Positions 54,203-63,927 of a stretch of 64,000 bases of DNA are shown here, one piece after another; the stretch's first letter is position 1; each line of letters opens with the position of its first letter. This DNA comes from Trinickia sp. Y13 (lineage in GTDB: Bacteria; Pseudomonadota; Gammaproteobacteria; Burkholderiales; Burkholderiaceae), in NCBI RefSeq assembly GCF_029522115.1, contig NZ_JAKWFK010000007.1, positions 1 through 64,000 on the forward strand, written 5' to 3'. Position numbers and translations under genes: made by a program. The notes under the pieces are model-generated. The model was given only the letters and a program-made list of their open reading frames with translations, was not told the DNA's origin and ran no database searches.

Positions 54203-54243
54203 TTGACCCAAGTCATTACCTCCCTGCCCTCGAAAGCTAACCT
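54203..54243 (+). promoter_or_regulatory. FNR/ANR-type promoter of nrdJ
   Basis: TTGACCCAAGTCAT at 54203-54216 (one mismatch to TTGAC-N4-GTCAA); -10-like TAACCT at 54238-54243 at exactly the spacing of the other sites. Confidence 0.62.
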
Positions 54244-54277
54244 GGCTAGATCAATAGCGAACTCGTGACGCACGGCC

Positions 54278-56098
54278 GTGAAACTCGCAAGCGACGAGCC
54301 GCCGCCGCTCAGCCAATTGGTATTGGCAGACCGGTATTTGGCGGCCGGCGAAACCACCCCCCAGCAGGTGTTCAAACGCGTCGCTCGTGCGCTTGCGGCT
54401 GCCGAATCCCCGCCGCGGCGCACGGCGATCGCGCGCTTGTTCTATGCAAACATGCTGCACGGCGCAATCGGCGCCGGGCGCATCATGGCCAATGCGGGGA
54501 CCGGCCATGATGCGACGATGATCAATTGCTTCGTGCATCCCATCGGCTCGCCGGCTATCGGCGCTGGCTTGGTAACGGCAGCGCACCTCGAAAGCGCGCT
54601 TGCCGCGGCAAGCGTGACACTCGCGATGGGGGGCGGCGTCGGATACGACTTTTCACCGGTCTCGCCGGCCCTATCCGGGACCGAGCAAGGAGCGAACGAC
54701 GCGCGCGACGTGAACTCTTGGATCGACCGATTCGACGAGGCTTGTCGTGCATTGCGGTTCGAGGGCGCGCGTCGAGGCGCGCAGATGGCCGTCCTGCGCT
54801 GCGATCACCCCGATCTCGTCACATTCGTTCGAGCTAAGCGCGGACGCCGCCGCTGGACCACGTTCAATACGTCGGTAGCCGTGACGGACGCGTTCATGCG
54901 AGCCGTCGAGGAAGACACGCTCTGGCGGCTGCGGCATCGCGCCATGCCCAATCCCGCTCAGCTCGCCGCCGGTGCTCATCGGCTTCCCGATGGCGATTGG
55001 TGCTATGCAACGCTGCCGGCGCGCGCGCTTTGGCGAACGATCGTCGAGTGTGCCCGCGACAGCGCCGAACCCGGCCTGCTGTTCGTCGATGCGATCAATT
55101 CGGCGAACGACCTCGGCTCCATCGAAACCATCGCGGCCACCAACCCTTGCGGCGAGCAACCTCTTCCGCCCTGGGGCAGTTGCGTGCTCGGCCCGATCGA
55201 CCTCTCGCGATTCGTGCGGCATCCGTTCGGTGTAGGCGGGCCGCCCCAATTCGACTTCGCCAAGCTCGGCCACTGCGCGCGCGTTCAAGTGCGATTGCTC
55301 GACAACGTGCTCGAGACGACACGTTGGCCCCTCGCCGAGCATCAGCGCGAAGCGCGCACGAAGCGTCGCATCGGCGTCGGTGTCACCGCATTGGCGGACA
55401 CGCTGGGGATGATGCGCCTCGCTTACGCCAGCGAAGGCGCGCGGTCCTTCGCGGTAGATATCATGCGATGCATGCGCGACAATGCGTACGCCGCGTCTTC
55501 GGCGCTGGCCGAAGAACGCGGCCCGTATCCTGCGTTCGACGCGCAGCGGCTCCTTGCCCACGGCCGCTTTGCCGCGCGTCTGCCCGAGTTCGTGCGCGAG
55601 GCGATCGCCGCGCATGGGCTGCGCAACAGCCACCTGCTCTCCATCGCGCCTACGGGCAGCGTCAGTCTTGCATTTGCAGGCAACTGTTCGAGCGGTATCG
55701 AGCCGGTGTACGACTGGGTGCATCGGCGCATCGTACGCATCGGCGGCGGCGAACCGCGCGCCTACCGTGCCGAAAACCGGGCCTATCGCCTCTTCCGCGA
55801 ACTGCACGGTAGCTCCGCATCGCTTCCCGCCTATTTCGTCAAAGCCGGTGAGCTTGCGCCGTCGGACCATATTGCAATGCTGCGCGCGCTGCAGCCTTTC
55901 GTCGATGCGGCGATCTCCAAGACGGTGATCGTGCCGTCCGCCATCGCCCCTAGCGAAATCGAAGCCTTGTTCTTCCAAGCATGGCGAGCCGGGCTAAAAG
56001 GCATCACCGTATTCCGGCCCGACAAGGCGCTCGATACGGTGCTGATGTCCGGCCCCTCTCGGCAAACGGAGCGCATCGTGCCGTGCCTCGGCTGCTAG
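54278..56098 (+). CDS. nrdJ: Adenosylcobalamin-dependent ribonucleotide reductase (class II)
   Basis: A 606-residue monomeric reductase starting at GTG. Redox cysteines C84 (INCFVHP) and C302 (WGSCVLG), radical-cysteine and acid motif N289-P-C291-G-E293 (TNPCGEQ) and the C-terminal shuttle CLGC at the end are all present. It makes dNTP precursors with a cobalamin radical, needing neither oxygen nor NrdB. The size is short for class II, lacking a large allosteric ATP-cone. It connects functionally to the B12 genes at 32.7-34.7 kb and to the FNR-type promoter upstream. Confidence 0.93.
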   Translation: MKLASDEPPPLSQLVLADRYLAAGETTPQQVFKRVARALAAAESPPRRTAIARLFYANMLHGAIGAGRIMANAGTGHDATMINCFVHPIGSPAIGAGLVTAAHLESALAAASVTLAMGGGVGYDFSPVSPALSGTEQGANDARDVNSWIDRFDEACRALRFEGARRGAQMAVLRCDHPDLVTFVRAKRGRRRWTTFNTSVAVTDAFMRAVEEDTLWRLRHRAMPNPAQLAAGAHRLPDGDWCYATLPARALWRTIVECARDSAEPGLLFVDAINSANDLGSIETIAATNPCGEQPLPPWGSCVLGPIDLSRFVRHPFGVGGPPQFDFAKLGHCARVQVRLLDNVLETTRWPLAEHQREARTKRRIGVGVTALADTLGMMRLAYASEGARSFAVDIMRCMRDNAYAASSALAEERGPYPAFDAQRLLAHGRFAARLPEFVREAIAAHGLRNSHLLSIAPTGSVSLAFAGNCSSGIEPVYDWVHRRIVRIGGGEPRAYRAENRAYRLFRELHGSSASLPAYFVKAGELAPSDHIAMLRALQPFVDAAISKTVIVPSAIAPSEIEALFFQAWRAGLKGITVFRPDKALDTVLMSGPSRQTERIVPCLGC

Positions 56099-56106
56099 CG
56101 CGCCTC

Positions 56107-58557
56107 TCACTTGCGCTTGAAACTCACTGACGCATGGCCATGCCCGTTCAACACGCGCCACCTCGAGCGGGCCGCGACTGCCCTGATCGGCTGCGCAAAG
56201 CTGCGCCGCATCTGAACGAAGCTGTCGAGCCTTGCACATACGAGGCCGTTGACACTTTCGCGCGGGAAAACGCCTTGCGCATCGGTCTCGCCCGCATCGA
56301 CGCCGGTGAGCCTTTCGATCGCTTCGTCCACCGTGGACACCGCATAGATGTGGAATCGGCCAGCGGCCGCAGCCTCGACCACGTCCTCGCGCAGCATCAA
56401 ATGCTCGACGTTCGCCTGCGGAATCACGACGCCTTGTTCGCCCGTCAGCCCGCGCGCTCGGCAAAGATCGAAGAAGCCCTCGATCTTCTCGTTGACGCCG
56501 CCGATCGCCTGCACCTGTCCGCATTGATCGATGGACCCGGTCACCGCCAGCGATTGTTTGATCGGGACGTTGGCAAGCGACGATATCAACGCGCACAGTT
56601 CCGCCACCGACGCGCTGTCGCCCTCGACTTCGCCATAAGTCTGCTCGAACGCGATGCTGCCCGACAGGCAAGGCACGCGGCCGCTCGAATAACGCGCTGT
56701 CAAAAACGACGTGAGAATGAGCACGGCCTTCGAATGTATTGAACCGCCGAGCTTCGCCTCTCGCTGAATATCGACCACCTCCCCCTCGCCGAGACGGGTG
56801 CGCGCCGTGATCCTCGAAGGCTGGCCGAAGGCGACCCCTCCCAACTGCATCACCGATAAGCCATTGACTTGGCCCACTTTCGCGCCATCGCTGTCGATCA
56901 ACAGCGTGCCGCGCAACATCTCTTCCTGCATGCGCGCACGAATCCGATCGGTCCTTGCGATTTGAGCATCGACGGCGCGCTGCACGTCTTCGCGCCGCAC
57001 GACATCGGCGCCGCGCGCCCGCGCATGAAAATCCGCCTCTCTGAGCAAGTCCGCGAGCTGCCCGACATGCAGCGACAGCTTCTGCGCATCGCCCGCATTG
57101 CGAGCCTGCTGCTCCAAAACGCGCATGACTGCGGTGCGATCCAGCGGCAACAGCGCATGCCGCCTGGCAACCGACGCGATCAGATGGGCAAGGAGCGCCT
57201 GGCCTTGATCGTCGCGTCGCAGATCGTCTTCGAAATCCGCCGGGACCTTGAACAGCGCTCCGAAATCGGGGTCCATCTCGAACAGCAAGTAGTAGAGCCA
57301 GCGCTCCCCGAACAAGATCACCTTGACGTCGAGCGGCACGGGATCGGGCTCGAGCGAAACCGTGCTGACGAGGCTGAACATTTCGGCGAGCGACTCGATG
57401 CGCACCTCGTGTTTCAGCAACGCCCGCTTGATGGCCTCCCATGCGAACGGTTGGCGCAACACCTTGTCGATCTCGAGCAGCAGATAGCCGCCGTTCGCTC
57501 GGTGCAAATCCCCTGGCTTGATCAACGTGAAGTCCGTTATCAGCGTACCGAAGTGGGACTTGTGCTCCACGCGACCGACAAGGTTCTGATACGACGGGAA
57601 CTCAGGCATGACGAGCGGCGCGCCCTGCCCCGCATCCTGGTCGAGCAGAACGTTGACCTCGTAGCGCGAGAACGAAGGCAGATCGGGGGATTCGCCGGAC
57701 TCCTCGCCTTTGCGGAACATCCCGACGTTGTCGAGCACGTCTAAGCGGACCGCTTCCAAATAGTCGAGCACGCGCGGCAGATCCGCGAAGGCCTGCTTGA
57801 TCTGAGCGATCGGGCGTGTCACGGAAGCCATCGCCGTTTCACGATTCAGCGCTCGCAATTGCTCGCGCCGTTCCTTTTGCCATGCCGGAACTTGGTGCAA
57901 GAGCTTTTCGAGTCGTTCTTTGAATTCCTTCAGCGCGGCATCCATCTCCGCCCGGGCTTGCTCGGGCAAAGCCTCGTACTGCTCTTGGCTCATGGTCTCC
58001 CCGTCGCGCATCGGCGTCAGCGAAAATCCCATCGGGGTGCGCACGAGCGCGACGTGTCGCGCCATTGCATCGTCCCCAAGGTCGCCGAACGCCTTCTCTT
58101 CCCTCGACGTAAACGCGGCATCGATCTGTTCGACGCGCGCCCGATACGCTTCCCCCTCGAAGGTGGCAGGAATCGCCGCTTTCAAATCTTCGACTAGTTG
58201 GCTCATCTCCCGCCGCAATGCGCTGGCTCTACCGGGAGGCAAGCGGATTGCATGCGGCTTGTGCGGCTGCGCGAAGTTATTGACGTAGCACCAGCCGTCC
58301 GGGGTCGCTTCCGCTTTCGCTCGTTCGGCCAAGAAATGATTGAGGACGGTGCGCTTGCCGGCGCCCGTTCGGCCCAGCACGAACAAGTTGTATCCGTCGT
58401 GCCCCATACCCAAGCCGAAGCGAATCGCTTCGAGCGCGCGGGCTTGTCCGACGATGTCGTCGACCTCGGGCAAGTCGTCGGTCGTGTTGAAATCCAGCTT
58501 CTGGAGATCGCCTGCTCGGCGCAAAAGTTCGGGTGCTAGTTTCGATCCAACGGTCAT
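56107..58557 (-). CDS. Lon-like ATP-dependent protease
   Basis: An 816-residue protein with Walker A GRTGAGKRT at 62-70 and a C-terminal serine-lysine protease domain: nucleophile in EGDSASVAELCA, general base in GGVNEKIEGFFDLC. The N-terminal substrate-binding domain is not the classical Lon one; it matches the archaeal/LonB-like, cytosolic type. It degrades damaged or regulatory proteins. Start ATG 58557 follows the pfkB stop by 7 bp, so it belongs to the BON-ftsH-pfkB-lon operon. Confidence 0.9.
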   Translation of the reverse strand: MTVGSKLAPELLRRAGDLQKLDFNTTDDLPEVDDIVGQARALEAIRFGLGMGHDGYNLFVLGRTGAGKRTVLNHFLAERAKAEATPDGWCYVNNFAQPHKPHAIRLPPGRASALRREMSQLVEDLKAAIPATFEGEAYRARVEQIDAAFTSREEKAFGDLGDDAMARHVALVRTPMGFSLTPMRDGETMSQEQYEALPEQARAEMDAALKEFKERLEKLLHQVPAWQKERREQLRALNRETAMASVTRPIAQIKQAFADLPRVLDYLEAVRLDVLDNVGMFRKGEESGESPDLPSFSRYEVNVLLDQDAGQGAPLVMPEFPSYQNLVGRVEHKSHFGTLITDFTLIKPGDLHRANGGYLLLEIDKVLRQPFAWEAIKRALLKHEVRIESLAEMFSLVSTVSLEPDPVPLDVKVILFGERWLYYLLFEMDPDFGALFKVPADFEDDLRRDDQGQALLAHLIASVARRHALLPLDRTAVMRVLEQQARNAGDAQKLSLHVGQLADLLREADFHARARGADVVRREDVQRAVDAQIARTDRIRARMQEEMLRGTLLIDSDGAKVGQVNGLSVMQLGGVAFGQPSRITARTRLGEGEVVDIQREAKLGGSIHSKAVLILTSFLTARYSSGRVPCLSGSIAFEQTYGEVEGDSASVAELCALISSLANVPIKQSLAVTGSIDQCGQVQAIGGVNEKIEGFFDLCRARGLTGEQGVVIPQANVEHLMLREDVVEAAAAGRFHIYAVSTVDEAIERLTGVDAGETDAQGVFPRESVNGLVCARLDSFVQMRRSFAQPIRAVAARSRWRVLNGHGHASVSFKRK

Positions 58558-58564
58558 GGCGGAG

Positions 58565-59512
58565 TCAATCCTCGATCGCAGCAAGCGCTAGCGAGTCATG
58601 ATAGAAACGAACGACGTCGGCCGGATCGCAAAGCGTCGTTCCTGGGTTAGTCACCGCTGCGCTGCCGGCCGCGATCGCGTAGCGCAATGCTTCCTCGGAA
58701 CTCGCTTCGTGATCGATCGCCCAAATCATCGCCGCAAGAAAGCTGTCGCCCGCGCCCACCGCGCTGACCACCGTCACCGGCACCGCGGGCAACTGCACGA
58801 CGCCGTGCTGTGTCGCCAAGACGGCCCCGTGCCCGCCAACCGAGAGCGCCACCTTGTGCGCGCGGCCCTGCTCCACCAGGCGCTGCGCCGCTTCGCGCCA
58901 CTCTCCCCAAGTCGCGAGCGGCCCCTCGCTGAGCCCGCGCAGCTCGTCTAGACTGGGCTTGATCAGAAACACGCCAACCTCGAGCGCGGCAGCGAGCGCC
59001 TCGCCGGAAGCATCGAGCGCCATGGCGACGCCCGCCCGATGAGCCCATCGGGCGACGCGCGCATAGAAATCCACGGGTACGCCAGGCGGCAGACTTCCGC
59101 TTGCAACGACATAGCGCGGCGGTGGATCGATCGCTTCGAGTGCATCGAGACACCGGCGCCATTCGAGCTCGGACACCGTCGGCCCAGGCATGACGAAGCG
59201 GTATTCGCGCAGCGTCGACGTCTCTAGCACCGTGACGTTTTCTCGCGTCTCGGCATCGATGGCAATGTGCTTCGTCTGCAACTGCTCCTGCGCGAGCAAC
59301 CCGCCTAGACAGTCGCCGGTCGAACCGCCGGCGAGATAGATCGCGAGGCAATCGCTACCGAGGCGCTTCAGCACACGCGCCACGTTGATGCCGCCGCCGC
59401 CCGGGTCTTTGCGAGGCTGCGAGCATCTAAGCTTAACGGTGTCGACCAGGCGCTCTACCGATAGCGACAGGTCGATGCTAGGGTTCAGAGTGAGGGTGAC
59501 GATGTCTGCCAT
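58565..59512 (-). CDS. pfkB: PfkB-family 1-phosphofructokinase/6-phosphofructokinase 2
   Basis: A 315-residue sugar kinase of the ribokinase fold. The N-terminal substrate motif is PGGGGINVARVL (residues 37-48) and the ATP/catalytic signature is SAVGAGDSFLAAMIW with the base in GAGDS. The closest types are PfkB and 1-phosphofructokinase. It would speed glycolysis when respiration is limited. Located between ftsH and lon (36 bp after ftsH, 7 bp before lon). Confidence 0.88.
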   Translation of the reverse strand: MADIVTLTLNPSIDLSLSVERLVDTVKLRCSQPRKDPGGGGINVARVLKRLGSDCLAIYLAGGSTGDCLGGLLAQEQLQTKHIAIDAETRENVTVLETSTLREYRFVMPGPTVSELEWRRCLDALEAIDPPPRYVVASGSLPPGVPVDFYARVARWAHRAGVAMALDASGEALAAALEVGVFLIKPSLDELRGLSEGPLATWGEWREAAQRLVEQGRAHKVALSVGGHGAVLATQHGVVQLPAVPVTVVSAVGAGDSFLAAMIWAIDHEASSEEALRYAIAAGSAAVTNPGTTLCDPADVVRFYHDSLALAAIED

Positions 59513-59547
59513 GTTCTAGGTTCCGAGTGCGCCCGATCGGCCGCTAG

Positions 59548-61467
59548 CTAAGCCAGCGCGGACGGCGCCTTGTCGCCCTGCTCGGACGCAGAAGCGCGGG
59601 CAACGGGATCGGCGCCCGCGCCCGCTTGCTGCTGTACGGGTTCTTCGATCAGCCGCATGAGCGATTCACGATCGAGCACCTCGTGCTCCAGCAGACGCTG
59701 CGCGATCCGCTCGAGCAGCGCACGCCGTTCGGTCAACGTCTTCACGACGCGATCGTGCGCCTCGTTGAGCAACCGCCGCACCTCTTCGTCGACGAGTTGA
59801 GCCGTATTTTCGCTATACCGCACGCCTTCGGCGCCCAGCGGCGTCGTGCCCGAGTTCACGGTGGCGAGCCCGAGCCGCTCGTTCATGCCGCACCGTTCGA
59901 TCATATGGCGGGCCATGACGGTTGCGCGCTCGAGGTCGTTTTCGGCCCCGGTGGAAACATCGTTGAAGACGATTTCTTCCGCCACGCGCCCGCCCAGCAG
60001 CGCATCGAGCCTGTCGAGCAATTCGCTTTGGCGCAGAACATAGCGATCCTCGGTCGGCACCTGCTGCGTGTAGCCGAGCGCCGCGACGCCGCGAGGAATG
60101 ATGGACACCTTCTTGACCGGATCGCAGTGCGGGCGGCTTTGCGCGACAAGTGCGTGGCCGGCCTCGTGATAGGCGATGGTCACCTTCTCCTGCTCGTTCA
60201 TCACGCGGCTCTTACGCTCCATCCCCGCCATCGCGCGATCGATCGCCTCATCGAAATCGGACATCTCGATCGCGTCCTTCTCGAGCTCGGCGGCATGCAG
60301 CGCCGCTTCGTTGACGACGTTGGCGAGGTCGGCCCCGACGAATCCCGGCGTACGCGAAGCCAGTTCGGCAACGTCGACATCCGCCGCGAGCTTTACGTGC
60401 TTCATATGGACAGCGAGGATTTGCCGGCGTCCGATCACATCGGGCCGGTCGATCGCGATGTGTCGATCGAACCGCCCCGGCCTGAGCAATGCCGGATCGA
60501 GAATTTCAGGCCGATTCGTCGCCGCCATGATGATGACGCCCGAGTTCGGCTCGAACCCGTCCATCTCCACCAGCAGTTGGTTGAGCGTCTGCTCTCGTTC
60601 GTCGTTGCCCGAGGTCACGCTTGCGCCGCGCACCTTGCCGAGCGCGTCGAGTTCATCGATGAAGACGATGCACGGGGCCGATTCCTGGGCCTGCTTGAAC
60701 AAATCGCGCACACGCGCAGCGCCCACGCCGACGAACATCTCGACGAAAGCCGACCCGCTGATCGAGAAGAACGGCACCGATGCCTCGCCGGCTACCGCTT
60801 TGGCCAGCAACGTCTTGCCCGTACCAGGCGCGCCGACGATCAACACGCCTTTGGGAATCTTGCCGCCGAGCCGCCGGTAACGTTCCGCGTTGCGTAAGAA
60901 CTCGACGATCTGCTGCAATTCGGCCTTGGCTTCATCGATGCCGGCGATATCGTCGAAAGAAATGCCGGTCGCCTTCTGCATGTAGACCTGGGGCCGGCTT
61001 TTGCCAATCCCCATGAAATCTTGGGCGGCGCCGCCGCGCTTCAAAAAGAAGTTCCACGCGACGACGAGGATGAGCACGGGCGCGACCCACGACAGCAGCG
61101 TGCCGAGCCAAGTCGATTCGACCACGCCGCGGTAGCGAATGCCCGCGCTCGACAGACGCTCGACGAGCCGGTCGTCGGCCACGCGCGTCGTCGAAAAGCG
61201 CCACGGCGCACCGGCTTTACCGAGCGCCGCCGCATCGGACGCCCCCAAGACCTTCGACGCCGCGCTCATCTGCACGACGCCCGTGATTTCGGTCGAACCG
61301 ATCTCGAGGTCATCGACCGCATGTACGGCCACGAGACGCTGAAAATCGCTGTAAGCGATGGTGACCGCCGCGCTGTGCAGCGCCACCATCAGCACCTGCA
61401 TCGCGATCAGCGTAATCAGCACCATCGTGATGATGGTGCTGATCGAGTCGGACTTCTTCGGTTCCAT
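59548..61467 (-). CDS. ftsH: FtsH-like membrane AAA metalloprotease
   Basis: A 639-residue protein with two N-terminal transmembrane helices (12-35 and 120-142) enclosing a periplasmic domain, then AAA ATPase with Walker A GAPGTGKT (212-219), Walker B VFIDELD (268-274) and SRH, then a zinc protease with HEAGH (434-438). A housekeeping FtsH is normally elsewhere beside rrmJ/folP, so this looks like a second, regulated copy. It follows a BON-domain gene by 52 bp and shares its FNR-type promoter. Confidence 0.92.
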   Translation of the reverse strand: MEPKKSDSISTIITMVLITLIAMQVLMVALHSAAVTIAYSDFQRLVAVHAVDDLEIGSTEITGVVQMSAASKVLGASDAAALGKAGAPWRFSTTRVADDRLVERLSSAGIRYRGVVESTWLGTLLSWVAPVLILVVAWNFFLKRGGAAQDFMGIGKSRPQVYMQKATGISFDDIAGIDEAKAELQQIVEFLRNAERYRRLGGKIPKGVLIVGAPGTGKTLLAKAVAGEASVPFFSISGSAFVEMFVGVGAARVRDLFKQAQESAPCIVFIDELDALGKVRGASVTSGNDEREQTLNQLLVEMDGFEPNSGVIIMAATNRPEILDPALLRPGRFDRHIAIDRPDVIGRRQILAVHMKHVKLAADVDVAELASRTPGFVGADLANVVNEAALHAAELEKDAIEMSDFDEAIDRAMAGMERKSRVMNEQEKVTIAYHEAGHALVAQSRPHCDPVKKVSIIPRGVAALGYTQQVPTEDRYVLRQSELLDRLDALLGGRVAEEIVFNDVSTGAENDLERATVMARHMIERCGMNERLGLATVNSGTTPLGAEGVRYSENTAQLVDEEVRRLLNEAHDRVVKTLTERRALLERIAQRLLEHEVLDRESLMRLIEEPVQQQAGAGADPVARASASEQGDKAPSALA

Positions 61468-61519
61468 CAGTGAGCTCGATGCGCAGTTGGCCGGCGCCTA
61501 CCCGCGTTATGACGTCATT

Positions 61520-62170
61520 TCATTGAACGTCGAGGTCGTCGATCACCGCATGCACGCCGCGCGCCGCCCATGCCGCGCCGCGCGCTGCCGCACGTTCGGC
61601 CAGCGAACCCACGGTGCCCGTCAGCGTGACGGTACCGTCATGCACCTTGATCTCGATGTGCTTCGCCTCGCGTTCGGCATGCCGTTGCAGGGCCCGACTG
61701 ATCTTTTCCGCCAGGTCTTGTTCCGTCTGTCCCGCGCTGACGTCGATCAGGTTGGAGACGCCGACCACGCCGCGCATATGGCCGACGGTGCGCTCGGCGA
61801 GGTGCGACAGGTGCGCGCTCGGCACGCTGCCGCGCAGCGTGACCCAACCCTTCTCGACTTGGACTTTGACGGCTTCCTCGGACAGGCCCACCATCCAGCG
61901 CAACATGGCGCGCACGGCGCTGGCCGTGTCTTCGTCCGTGTGCAGATCCGACCTGGGCAACCGCACTTCCATTTCCACGACGACGGCCTTCACGCCCGAG
62001 ACCCGCTGCGCCGCTTGCTCGGCCGCGAGTTTCTCGGCATAGCTCGTCGGATGCCCGGACAAGGTCACGATCCGGTCGTTCACCTCGACGCCGATGTCCG
62101 CGACGTCGATCGCGGGATCGTACTCGAGCTCTTCCTCGACTTCCTGCTTCAACTGCTTGTCTGTCTTCAT
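61520..62170 (-). CDS. Triple BON-domain protein, copy 1
   Basis: A 216-residue protein with no signal peptide and three BON domains (about 1-65, 75-140 and 150-216). Each has the V-x-V-x-x-G-x-V-x-L-x-G pattern (DRIVTLSGHP, GWVTLRGSV, GTVTLTGTV). BON domains bind membranes or phospholipids; cytosolic three-BON proteins like this are known in stress regulons of Burkholderia. First gene of the operon with ftsH, pfkB and lon. About half its residues match the neighbouring BON gene, which suggests tandem duplication. Confidence 0.88.
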   Translation of the reverse strand: MKTDKQLKQEVEEELEYDPAIDVADIGVEVNDRIVTLSGHPTSYAEKLAAEQAAQRVSGVKAVVVEMEVRLPRSDLHTDEDTASAVRAMLRWMVGLSEEAVKVQVEKGWVTLRGSVPSAHLSHLAERTVGHMRGVVGVSNLIDVSAGQTEQDLAEKISRALQRHAEREAKHIEIKVHDGTVTLTGTVGSLAERAAARGAAWAARGVHAVIDDLDVQ

Positions 62171-62222
62171 CGCACACCTCGTGGGTCGTCTCGATCGCGC
62201 AGCTTCGGGCTGCATTCGATTC

Positions 62223-62263
62223 ATCTTTACGTATTGCCCGCGAAACGCTCTGACCTGCATCAA
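62223..62263 (-). promoter_or_regulatory. FNR/ANR-type promoter of the BON-ftsH-pfkB-lon operon
   Basis: TTGATGCAGGTCAG (minus strand, 62263-62250; last base mismatched); -10-like AAAGAT at 62228-62223. Confidence 0.68.
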
Positions 62264-62326
62264 GGAGTCGATGACTATTGCGCTTCTTCCGGCCGGCGCT
62301 ACGTGGGCCTGGCAATTGGTCTGCGT

Positions 62327-62977
62327 TTAGGGGACGATCAAGCGGTTGACGACGTCGCGCACACCGTGCGTATGCCAGGCCACGCCCTCGGCCGCGCGCC
62401 GCTCCGCCAGCGATCCGACGGTCCCGTTAAGGGTGACGACGCCCTCGCGCACGTCGATATCGAGCTTTGCGGCCCGGGCGTGCGCGCGGCGCTCGAGCGC
62501 CGCCTCGATCTTTGCGCGAATCTCAGCCGGATCGGCTTCGGTGCGGACCCGGATCTTGTTGACGATGCCCACGACGCCGCGGGTGCGACCTGCCGCGATT
62601 TCGGCTGCGCGGCGCTGGTAACCGGAATCGACCTCGCCCGTCAACGTGACGCAGCCGCGCTGCACGGTCACGCCGATCGCATGCGGCGGCAGGCCTTCGG
62701 TTGCGCCGAGGACGGCGAGCACCGAGTCCGCAACGAGCGAGTCGGACCGCCCTCCGTCGGGCGGAGCCTTCACGGCCAGTTCGATGACGAAGGCCTTGAC
62801 GTCCTTCATTCGCTGAATCGCTTTTTCGACGGCGATCTTATTGGCGTAGCTCGGCACGCTGCCGCTCAACGTCACGATACGGTCATGCACTGCGACCTCG
62901 ATCTGCGAGGGGTCGACCGCCGGGTCCCAGTGCAGTTCGTCGATCGCGTCCTGCCTCAATTGTTCATCGGATTTCAT
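62327..62977 (-). CDS. Triple BON-domain protein, copy 2
   Basis: A 216-residue protein of the same length and three-BON layout as its neighbour (DRIVTLSGSV, GCVTLTGEV, GVVTLNGTV). The identical opening pattern (MK-x-D-x-QL, then DPA-D) argues for a tandem duplicate. It has its own FNR-type promoter, so the duplication included or was followed by separate regulation. Cytosolic; function presumably in membrane or stress response. Confidence 0.88.
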   Translation of the reverse strand: MKSDEQLRQDAIDELHWDPAVDPSQIEVAVHDRIVTLSGSVPSYANKIAVEKAIQRMKDVKAFVIELAVKAPPDGGRSDSLVADSVLAVLGATEGLPPHAIGVTVQRGCVTLTGEVDSGYQRRAAEIAAGRTRGVVGIVNKIRVRTEADPAEIRAKIEAALERRAHARAAKLDIDVREGVVTLNGTVGSLAERRAAEGVAWHTHGVRDVVNRLIVP

Positions 62978-63033
62978 AGGTTGCTCCGCTGTAAGCTCGA
63001 CTGCTGCGAGCCGAAGACAGTTTCAGTACTGAA

Positions 63034-63074
63034 ATCTTGGGAGATCGCGAAGTTTGCGTATTGACGGCGATCAA
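63034..63074 (-). promoter_or_regulatory. FNR/ANR-type promoter of the second BON gene
   Basis: TTGATCGCCGTCAA (minus strand, 63074-63061); -10-like CAAGAT at 63039-63034. Confidence 0.75.
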
Positions 63075-63214
63075 CCCATGGGTGGGCCAACGGCACCGTG
63101 CTTGCAGGTGCGCGAGGGGCGCAGGCGCACCGCGGCTCCTAGCTGCGCCCACAACGGACGGCATGCTCTTCGGAGCGATAACGCTCTAGATTCTTCTATG
63201 GAATGGGGGGCGTG

Positions 63215-63859
63215 CTAGACGAGCCACCGCGAGAACCACTCGGCTGCAAGGCGTGCCGTTTCATCGAGCTTGCCCGGCTCCTCGAACAGATGCGTGGCGC
63301 CGGGCACGATGACGAGCTCGTGTTCGCAGGCGAGGTGGGCGGCTGCGAGCCGATTGAGCCGGATGACTTCCGTGTCCAGTTCGCCCACGATCAATAGCGT
63401 CGGGGCCTTCACGAGCGGCAGGGCTTCGCGCGCGAGATCCGGCCGCCCGCCGCGCGAGACGACGGCGCGCACCTGAGCCGGGCGCTCCGCTGCTGCGCAC
63501 AAGGCCGCCGCCGCGCCGGTGCTTGCCCCGAACAACCCGATGCTGAGCGGGGCCAAAGCAGGCTGCGTCAGCAGCCAGTCCAATGCGCCCGATAGGCGGC
63601 GGCCGAGCAAGGGGATATTGAATCGATATTCGGCCGATACCGCGTCATGCGCGTGCTCGTCGGCAGTGAGCAGATCGAAGAGCAAGGTCGCGAGACCGGC
63701 GCGCTGCAAAATGCTTGCCACCTCCTGGTTACGGGGGCTCAAGCGGCTACTGCCGCTGCCGTGCGCGAAGACGACGATGCCGCGCGCGCCGTCCGGCACG
63801 CAAACCAGGCCCTGAAGGGCAACGAAATCACTCGAAATCGTCATCTCGGTGGTACGCAT
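63215..63859 (-). CDS. Dienelactone-hydrolase-like alpha/beta hydrolase
   Basis: A 214-residue cytosolic hydrolase. The nucleophile is Ser113 in LFGASTGAAAAL, the acid is in VGELDTEV and the histidine in PGATHLFEE. The opening VVFAHGSGSSRLSPRNQ is the phosphoribosyltransferase-associated DLH-like type. Such hydrolases, sometimes fused to phosphoribosyltransferases, recur in low-oxygen loci with BON proteins. ATG 63859 is preferred to 63883. It is the last gene seen and has an FNR-type box upstream. Confidence 0.82.
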   Translation of the reverse strand: MRTTEMTISSDFVALQGLVCVPDGARGIVVFAHGSGSSRLSPRNQEVASILQRAGLATLLFDLLTADEHAHDAVSAEYRFNIPLLGRRLSGALDWLLTQPALAPLSIGLFGASTGAAAALCAAAERPAQVRAVVSRGGRPDLAREALPLVKAPTLLIVGELDTEVIRLNRLAAAHLACEHELVIVPGATHLFEEPGKLDETARLAAEWFSRWLV

Positions 63860-63927
63860 CGTCTGCTCCTTGGCGCGTCGCAAGCATCGTTGCCTGGGCT
63901 TCTCGTGCGCCTAACGACGCCACCTTA

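Noticed and set aside
59548-61467. Housekeeping ftsH
   Set aside because: Context (BON, pfkB, lon, FNR-type promoter) differs from the usual rrmJ-ftsH-folP locus; treated as a second copy.
61358-63064. 568-codon plus-strand frame opposite the BON genes
   Set aside because: Antisense shadow; it also crosses intergenic promoters of the minus-strand genes.
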